Source: Clostridiales bacterium (lineage in GTDB: Bacteria; Bacillota; Clostridia; Christensenellales; Borkfalkiaceae). From it: 64,000 nt of DNA. Below, piece after piece: positions 58,968-64,000 of the stretch. The stretch's first letter is position 1; each line of letters opens with the position of its first letter. Location: contig JAFLVN010000005.1 of NCBI GenBank assembly GCA_022508285.1, forward strand, positions 43,035-107,034, in the 5' to 3' direction. The translations under genes and the position numbers were made by a program. Under the pieces are notes generated by a model, which saw only the letters and a program-made list of their open reading frames with translations, was not told the DNA's origin and made no database searches.

Positions 58968-59696
58968 ATGGCAAAACTCAACGCCTTCCGTCAGAACTCA
59001 ATAAAATTCCTTAAAGACAATCTCTTTCCGCAACACTTCGCCTGCCTTTTATGCGATGTCGAAATTTTCAAGGGAGAGCTGTGCGCAGACTGCCTTAAAA
59101 GGCTTGTGCCGAACGTAGGCGCAACCTGCCCGAAGTGCGGCAGAAAAACTGCGAAAAGCGAAATCTGTATGGAATGTAAGGCGCATTTGCCCGCCTATGA
59201 CCGTGCTCTGTCTCCCCTCGTATATGACGGGGGTTCGGCGGATCTGATATTCCGTTTCAAAAACGGGCGTCCGTATATCGCCCGCTATCTCTCCCGATTT
59301 ATAGCAGAAAAAGTAAAGGAACTGCCCGCATCCGACGGTATAGTTTTCGTGCCCGCAACCGATAGTGCGCTGCGGGACAGGGGATACAACCAGTCCGAAC
59401 TGCTTGCGGTGGAGGTATCAAAGAGTACGGGCATACCCGTGCAGTACGGCGCAGTAGAGCGGGCGAGAACTACTCCCGCACAGAAAAATCTTCCCCGTGC
59501 CGAGCGGCTTAAAAACCTCAATGCGGCATTCAAAGCGAATAAAAAGCTTGTAAAGGATAAAACGATAATCATCATCGACGACGTTATGACTACGGGAGCC
59601 ACGTTCGAAAGTCTTGCGCAAGCCTTAAAAAATGCCGGTGCGCACAAAGTATTTGCACTTGCCGCCGCCTCGGTCGAATATAAAATCAGCCGCTGA
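58968..59696 (+). CDS. comF: ComF-family phosphoribosyltransferase-like protein
   Basis: The 242-residue product has N-terminal zinc-ribbon Cys pairs (CLLCDVEIFKGELCADCLKR, then CPKCGRKTAKSEICMEC) and a C-terminal PRTase domain with the PRPP loop IIIIDDVMTTGATFESLAQA near residue 205. ComFC proteins act in DNA uptake and handling. RARTTPAQKNLPRAERLKN is the typical family segment. No other competence genes are in the window. Confidence 0.93.
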   Translation: MAKLNAFRQNSIKFLKDNLFPQHFACLLCDVEIFKGELCADCLKRLVPNVGATCPKCGRKTAKSEICMECKAHLPAYDRALSPLVYDGGSADLIFRFKNGRPYIARYLSRFIAEKVKELPASDGIVFVPATDSALRDRGYNQSELLAVEVSKSTGIPVQYGAVERARTTPAQKNLPRAERLKNLNAAFKANKKLVKDKTIIIIDDVMTTGATFESLAQALKNAGAHKVFALAAASVEYKISR

Positions 59697-59708
59697 GGCG
59701 GCTTTTTT
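59688..59708 (+). terminator. Terminator overlapping the comF stop codon
   Basis: AGCCGC and GCGGCT enclose the TGA stop codon in the loop and are followed by six T bases. Confidence 0.85.
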
Positions 59709-59770
59709 ACCTTTCCATAATAAGGAAGTGAAAAGTGAGTGAAAAAAATAATAATTTTGCGGGTATTTAG

Positions 59771-59799
59771 TTGCATAGTTGAAAAAGTTATGATATAAT
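59771..59799 (+). promoter_or_regulatory. Promoter of the Cys-pair lipoprotein gene
   Basis: TTGCAT (59771-59776) and TATAAT (59794-59799) are spaced by 17 bases. The leader of about 145 bases to the ATG contains GTCGGCGGACAATGTCCGAT, a small hairpin, and no other recognised signal. Confidence 0.65.
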
Positions 59800-59949
59800 T
59801 CGTATAACTATAAGTTTATAAGGGAAAAGTGTCGGCGGACAATGTCCGATTTTGAATAAATGTATATTTTTTATTCGGTGGCGCAATTTTTCAATAAACG
59901 AGTAAAATATAGTAAATGCAACAGTTTTTAAAGCTGAAAGAGGATTTTT

Positions 59950-61113
59950 ATGAAAAAATGGATTTTAATGCTACTTGTCGTAACCTGTGCCGTGTTCTGT
60001 GCACTCGGGCTTGCGGCGTGTGTGCCCGACGGCGTCGGTCAGCACATTTGGTCGGGCTGGAAGTACGACGCAAGTAGCGAACAGGGCTTGGCAAGGGGTC
60101 ACTGGCGAGTATGTGAAGAATGCGGACTTAAAAAGGACATCGGCCCGCACGAGTTTGTGCCTATGGAGGATCACATAGAGGATGAGCCCACCTGCGGCGA
60201 GGTAGGTTACGGCTGGCTTCAATGCACGGTCTGCAGACTTATTATAGTAGGCGATATCCCCGCAACGGGCGATCACGATTGGGGCGAGCCCATTAGCGCA
60301 TCCGAAGCAACCTGCGGCGTTGCCGGCAGCGCCACGTATCAGTGTTCGGTATGTAATGCAATGAAAACCGACGATATTCCCGCAACAGGCGAACATACCT
60401 ACACCGGCGGGGCTGTCAGGCAGTTCGATGAAAACCACCAGTTACAATGCGTTGTCTGCAACCAGTGGAGCGACCTTTTACCTCACAACGAGGGGGAAGA
60501 GCCCACTAAAATCACTAAGCCCGTAGGAAAGAACGACGGTAGCGAAGAATGGACGTGCGCAGATTGCGGTCATGTGAGAAAGGAAGATATAGTAAACCCG
60601 AACGTTCCCAACAAGCTCGACGTCAAGCTTAGCTTCAATAATCAGACTCTGCCGATGACCGATCATTTAAGGGGCAAAAAAGTTCAGATGTATGCTGCCG
60701 GAGTCGGCGACAAATATATATACAATGTCGAATTAACCGCAACGTACCCCGACGGGAGCACCGAAAAGGCAGTGGCGCTGACGTTGGATGAAACCGGCGA
60801 CGGCGGCGTAAGGGCGTACTATCAGTTGCCCACATTCCAGGAAGAGTGGATTACCCCCGGCAACAGCGAATATTTCACGTACGGCGGCGGCTCTGCACCG
60901 TTATTCAGAGCAATATTCCCCGGCAACTATACGGTAATATTCAGATACGAAACGGGCTATAGAACTGCGGATGAAAACAGAGTGAGAGCCGAGTTCTATT
61001 TGTATGTAGAGAGCGTAAACGCAACGGCGTCAACCTCCGCTATGAACTTAAGCGTCGTAGACGACGGACTTGCCTGCCTTGCAACGGGCGCTTACGAAAG
61101 CAAATCGTACTGA
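59950..61113 (+). CDS. Surface lipoprotein with CxxC repeats
   Basis: The 387-residue product has a lipoprotein signal (lipobox GLAAC, Cys at about residue 24). Between residues 35 and 215 it has repeated Cys-pair units of the form CxxC...DIPATGDHDWGE and TCGVAGSATYQCSVC, a pattern common in extracellular proteins of gut Bacillota. The C-terminal 165 residues are beta-rich (LTATYPDGSTEKAVALTLDE). The role may be adhesive or structural; no enzyme motif is seen. GAGG precedes the ATG. Confidence 0.75.
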   Translation: MKKWILMLLVVTCAVFCALGLAACVPDGVGQHIWSGWKYDASSEQGLARGHWRVCEECGLKKDIGPHEFVPMEDHIEDEPTCGEVGYGWLQCTVCRLIIVGDIPATGDHDWGEPISASEATCGVAGSATYQCSVCNAMKTDDIPATGEHTYTGGAVRQFDENHQLQCVVCNQWSDLLPHNEGEEPTKITKPVGKNDGSEEWTCADCGHVRKEDIVNPNVPNKLDVKLSFNNQTLPMTDHLRGKKVQMYAAGVGDKYIYNVELTATYPDGSTEKAVALTLDETGDGGVRAYYQLPTFQEEWITPGNSEYFTYGGGSAPLFRAIFPGNYTVIFRYETGYRTADENRVRAEFYLYVESVNATASTSAMNLSVVDDGLACLATGAYESKSY

Positions 61114-61199
61114 TAAACAATAATATAATAATAGTGAAACTACTTTATCAATTACAATAATAAAATTACAATAAAAAACAAATTTGGCGAGGAGGATCA

Positions 61200-62744
61200 A
61201 TGAGCGAAAGATTTAAAAAACTGAAAAGAAAGTATCTGTTCGGCGCAATTTTAAAAAGCGTCATATGCGGAGTGTCTTTCGGTTTGTTTGCCGTAGGCAT
61301 AATTTTGCTTGCGTTAAAGCTTTCGGCAATCTCTTTGGGTGTAGTTTGGTACATTGTCATAGGCGTAGCTGCCGCAGTTATCGGCACGGGAGTCTCGTTT
61401 GTATTTTTCAAACCTACCAACAAAAAGGTTGCAACAAGGCTGGACAACGAATTCAGTCTTGAAGAAAGAGTGCAAACTTCGCTGGAATTCAGCGGGCAGG
61501 AAGGCGTTCTTCTTGGATTGCAGAGAGCAGATACCGAGCAAAAATTATCCAATCTGCCCAAAAGCAAGGTTCGTTTTTCAAGAATATGGCAGTTCGGCGT
61601 ATCGGCTTTGATTGCCGTTGCAATGGCAACCACTGCGTTTGTTGTTCCGGCAAAGGCTGCGGTTCCCACCGGAGACGATGCGCCCGCAGTAGTCGGCACG
61701 TTGCCTATCGATCAGATAAAAAAAATGATCGACGACGTGCAAAAGTCCAAAATTACCGATACCGTTAAAACGAAGATAGAATACGAGCTCCGTAATCTCA
61801 TAAGCGAGCTTTCCGTTGAAGATCTTACGCAGGGCGATTTAAAGAGTGCGGTAAACAGCGCAATCACAGAGGTCAACCTTGCAGTTAACAACTCGGTTTC
61901 GTATTTTGAAGTCAGCGATATTCTCGAAGCCGAGGAAACTGTTTTCGGTCAGATAATTTTAAGGGGCGGAAACGCGTACAGGGTTTACCAGCCTGCCGGC
62001 GCAACCACCATCAAGACGTACGACCACGTAGAACTTTTCGACAGCGAAAAGCAAAGTAGAACGCTGAACAGAATGGATGCCGGCAAAAACGCGATACTCA
62101 AGTCGCTGGATATAAAAATAGGAGAAGGCTGGTCGGAATGGTCGGATGCAATGACGCTCATAATCGACCCGTTGAATAGCGGTATTGAAGCTCTCAGCGA
62201 GGAATTTGCGGAAGACAGCCTGTACAGCTATCTCGTCATATTTAAAGATAAGTTCGCAGCTTTGCAGGAAAAAGTCGAACTGGGCGAGTTTACGAGCGAC
62301 GATGATCTTCAAGCGGAAATAAAAAATATGTTCATCGGTGAAGATTGGGAGTCGCTTGCGCTTGAGCTTTCCGTGCAGTCGTATGCCGGTGCAGTGCGCA
62401 GATTTGTCGGCAACAGACTGAAAGATATCTTCGGTCTCGGCGGATTAGAGCTGCCCGACCGTGATGACGACGTCGGCGGCAACAATGGCGGCACCAATAA
62501 TCCCGACAATCCTGATCCCGGGGAAGGCGACCCCGGTAACGGCGTTATTGGCGGCGACCCCGGATACGGCGACAAAGAAGTGTACGATCCTTTCACGGGC
62601 AAGTACGTAGAGTACGGCAAGCTTCTTAGCCAGTACCACGCTATGTATATCGAGCTCAGAGAGAAAGGCTTGCTTACCGACGAGCAGATAAAGATGGCTG
62701 AAGACTTCTTTGGCAAACTGTACGGCAGCGATAAAAACGAATAA
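61200..62744 (+). CDS. Membrane protein upstream of a MoxR ATPase
   Basis: The 514-residue product has two hydrophobic helices near the N-terminus (about 13-41 and 47-71), a third at about 135-155, then a large extracytoplasmic part. Near residue 425 is a Gly/Asn/Pro/Asp-rich linker, followed by a C-terminal helical segment (YHAMYIELREKGLLTDEQIK). The N-terminal layout recalls DUF4175-type proteins found with MoxR operons, but identity is uncertain. GGAGG precedes the ATG. Confidence 0.65.
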   Translation: MSERFKKLKRKYLFGAILKSVICGVSFGLFAVGIILLALKLSAISLGVVWYIVIGVAAAVIGTGVSFVFFKPTNKKVATRLDNEFSLEERVQTSLEFSGQEGVLLGLQRADTEQKLSNLPKSKVRFSRIWQFGVSALIAVAMATTAFVVPAKAAVPTGDDAPAVVGTLPIDQIKKMIDDVQKSKITDTVKTKIEYELRNLISELSVEDLTQGDLKSAVNSAITEVNLAVNNSVSYFEVSDILEAEETVFGQIILRGGNAYRVYQPAGATTIKTYDHVELFDSEKQSRTLNRMDAGKNAILKSLDIKIGEGWSEWSDAMTLIIDPLNSGIEALSEEFAEDSLYSYLVIFKDKFAALQEKVELGEFTSDDDLQAEIKNMFIGEDWESLALELSVQSYAGAVRRFVGNRLKDIFGLGGLELPDRDDDVGGNNGGTNNPDNPDPGEGDPGNGVIGGDPGYGDKEVYDPFTGKYVEYGKLLSQYHAMYIELREKGLLTDEQIKMAEDFFGKLYGSDKNE

Positions 62745-62805
62745 TTTAAAGCGGTAAAAGCTTTAACAAAATATTTTTAAACATAATAAGAGTGAGGAAA
62801 TAAAA

Positions 62806-64000
62806 ATGAAAGATTTAAACGGCGAGAACGAGAACATGCAAGAGTTAGAGCTTTCCGAAATTTTGGGTGAAGGCGAAATCTCTGAAACCGAGGAAGTCAT
62901 CGACAAGAAGGCGCTCAAAAAAGCGGAAAAGGATAGACTCCGCGAAGAAAAGCTTCAGAAGAAGCTTGCAAAAAAGAACAAGGTAGCCGAGCCTGAAGCA
63001 GAAAAACCGGCAGAGGAATCCGCCGAGGCTTCCGAACCCAAGGAAGCGGCGGCGCAAGAAGCTGTTCCCACATATGAGCATAGAGACGAAGACCTGCCCA
63101 AAGTTGCAGTCAGTCCCGAGAACGCCGCAAAGGTAGAACGGTTCAGCAAAGCCGTTTCAACCATTAAAAAGGAGCTCTCCAAGGACGTCGTAGGCATGGC
63201 GGATATCGTTGATAACGTTCTTTGCGCAATTGTTGCCGGCGGCAACGTGCTTTTGGAAGGTGTTCCCGGAGTTGGTAAAACCCGTCTCGTCCGTGCACTC
63301 GGCAAAACGATGAGCCTTTCTTTCTCCCGTATTCAGTTCACGCCCGACCTTATGCCTTCGGACGTAACCGGTACGAATATTATCGAAAAAGACGATAGCG
63401 GCAAGATGAACACAGTGTTCCAGCGCGGTCCCATCTTTGCAAACCTCGTGCTTGCCGACGAAATCAACCGTGCGACACCCAAGACGCAGGCCGCCATGCT
63501 TGAGGTTATGCAGGAGCACAAAGTTACGGTTGCAAAGCAGACCTACAAGCTTGCAGAGCCCTTCTTCGTGCTCGCAACGCAGAACCCCATAGAGCAGGAC
63601 GGTACCTATCCTCTGCCCGAAGCGCAGATGGACCGTTTCATGTTCAAGCTCATAGTTGAATTCCCTTCAACCAAGGACCTTGCCGACATAGTAAACATGA
63701 CGCAGATAACCCTCGAGGAGACTGCGAATGCGGTTATCGACGGCGCAACAATTCTCGAAATGCGCGAGCTTGCAAAGAGCGTGCCCGTTATCGACGACGT
63801 GCTCGACTTTGCGGTTAATCTCGTTTCCAACACTCACCCCGAGCTCAATAATAGCCCGGCTACGGCTAAAAAATATGTCAGATACGGCGCTTCCCCCCGT
63901 GCGGCTCAGGCTCTTATCACCTGCGCTAAGGTGCGTGCACTCATGAACGGCAAATTCAACGTCGGATACTCCGATATCAAGGAACTTGCATATCCTGTAC
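62806..64000 (+). CDS. MoxR-family AAA ATPase, C-terminus outside the window
   Basis: At least 398 residues are visible. An N-terminal extension of about 95 residues is rich in Glu, Lys and Ala. The AAA domain follows, with Walker A GVPGVGKTRL near residue 151, Walker B VLADEINRATPKTQ near 215, sensor ATQNPIEQDGTYPLPEAQMD near 262 and the start of the lid at the edge. MoxR proteins act as chaperones, often with DUF58 and VWA proteins encoded downstream, here beyond the window. GTGAGGA precedes the ATG. Confidence 0.92.
   Translation, partial: MKDLNGENENMQELELSEILGEGEISETEEVIDKKALKKAEKDRLREEKLQKKLAKKNKVAEPEAEKPAEESAEASEPKEAAAQEAVPTYEHRDEDLPKVAVSPENAAKVERFSKAVSTIKKELSKDVVGMADIVDNVLCAIVAGGNVLLEGVPGVGKTRLVRALGKTMSLSFSRIQFTPDLMPSDVTGTNIIEKDDSGKMNTVFQRGPIFANLVLADEINRATPKTQAAMLEVMQEHKVTVAKQTYKLAEPFFVLATQNPIEQDGTYPLPEAQMDRFMFKLIVEFPSTKDLADIVNMTQITLEETANAVIDGATILEMRELAKSVPVIDDVLDFAVNLVSNTHPELNNSPATAKKYVRYGASPRAAQALITCAKVRALMNGKFNVGYSDIKELAYPV

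Overview
The window is a chromosomal segment of a low-to-mid GC, anaerobic, endospore-forming Bacillota (class Clostridia; an uncultured gut lineage such as Christensenellales is my inference). The evidence is sporulation and germination genes (yyaC, spoIIR, sleB, ypeB), an NADH-linked [FeFe]-hydrogenase, strong AGGAGG-type ribosome binding sites, consensus sigma-A promoters, Firmicutes-type synteny (greA-lysS; a decarboxylase-tmk-holB-ricT-trmN6-rsmI block; soj/spo0J), and an rpmA product with the N-terminal extension found in Firmicutes. No phage, IS transposase, plasmid or CRISPR genes are visible.

The centre of the window is most probably the chromosomal origin. Four DnaA boxes (44287-44522) and three parS sites (44555, 44603, 46989) lie between yyaC and ftsH-parA-parB. 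Genes left of this point are mostly on the minus strand and genes right of it mostly on the plus strand. dnaA is absent from its usual place: dnaN sits upstream of, and on the same strand as, rpmH-rnpA-yidD-yidC-jag.

Left arm, from the edge: a partial helical protein; rplU-rpmA; a GNAT; a DUF697 membrane protein; a tandem-HTH regulator divergent from two tiny genes; the hydCBA hydrogenase operon; feoA-feoA-feoB plus a Cys-rich membrane protein; the histidine utilisation operon hutH-hutU-ftcD-hutI-fchA, which yields glutamate and methenyl-THF; tRNA-Arg(CCG) with broken partial copies; mnmA; a collagen-like lipoprotein with a divergent regulator; an M42 peptidase; the rsmI/trmN6/ferredoxin/ricT/holB/tmk/decarboxylase block; greA-lysS; an Lrp regulator with an aminotransferase; small proteins; GTP-type pckA; jag-yidC-yidD-rnpA-rpmH; dnaN; rsmG; a SLOG protein; a lipoprotein; yyaC.

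Right arm: ftsH-parA-parB; a divergent regulator/Cys-rich pair with triplicate operators; a nitrilase-like protein; an M1-type peptidase lipoprotein; a DUF2188 protein; two CobW-type GTPases, the second fused to a DUF1980-like domain; ypeB, sleB and spoIIR; comF; then a lipoprotein, a membrane protein and a MoxR ATPase cut by the window end.

The most unusual layer is intergenic. An approximately 130-bp repeat occurs eight times, mostly flush with stop codons. A roughly 50-bp module sits between stop codon and terminator in five places. Two further repeat families occur twice each, and short palindromic elements are also present. None of these is explained by a recognised gene or mobile element.
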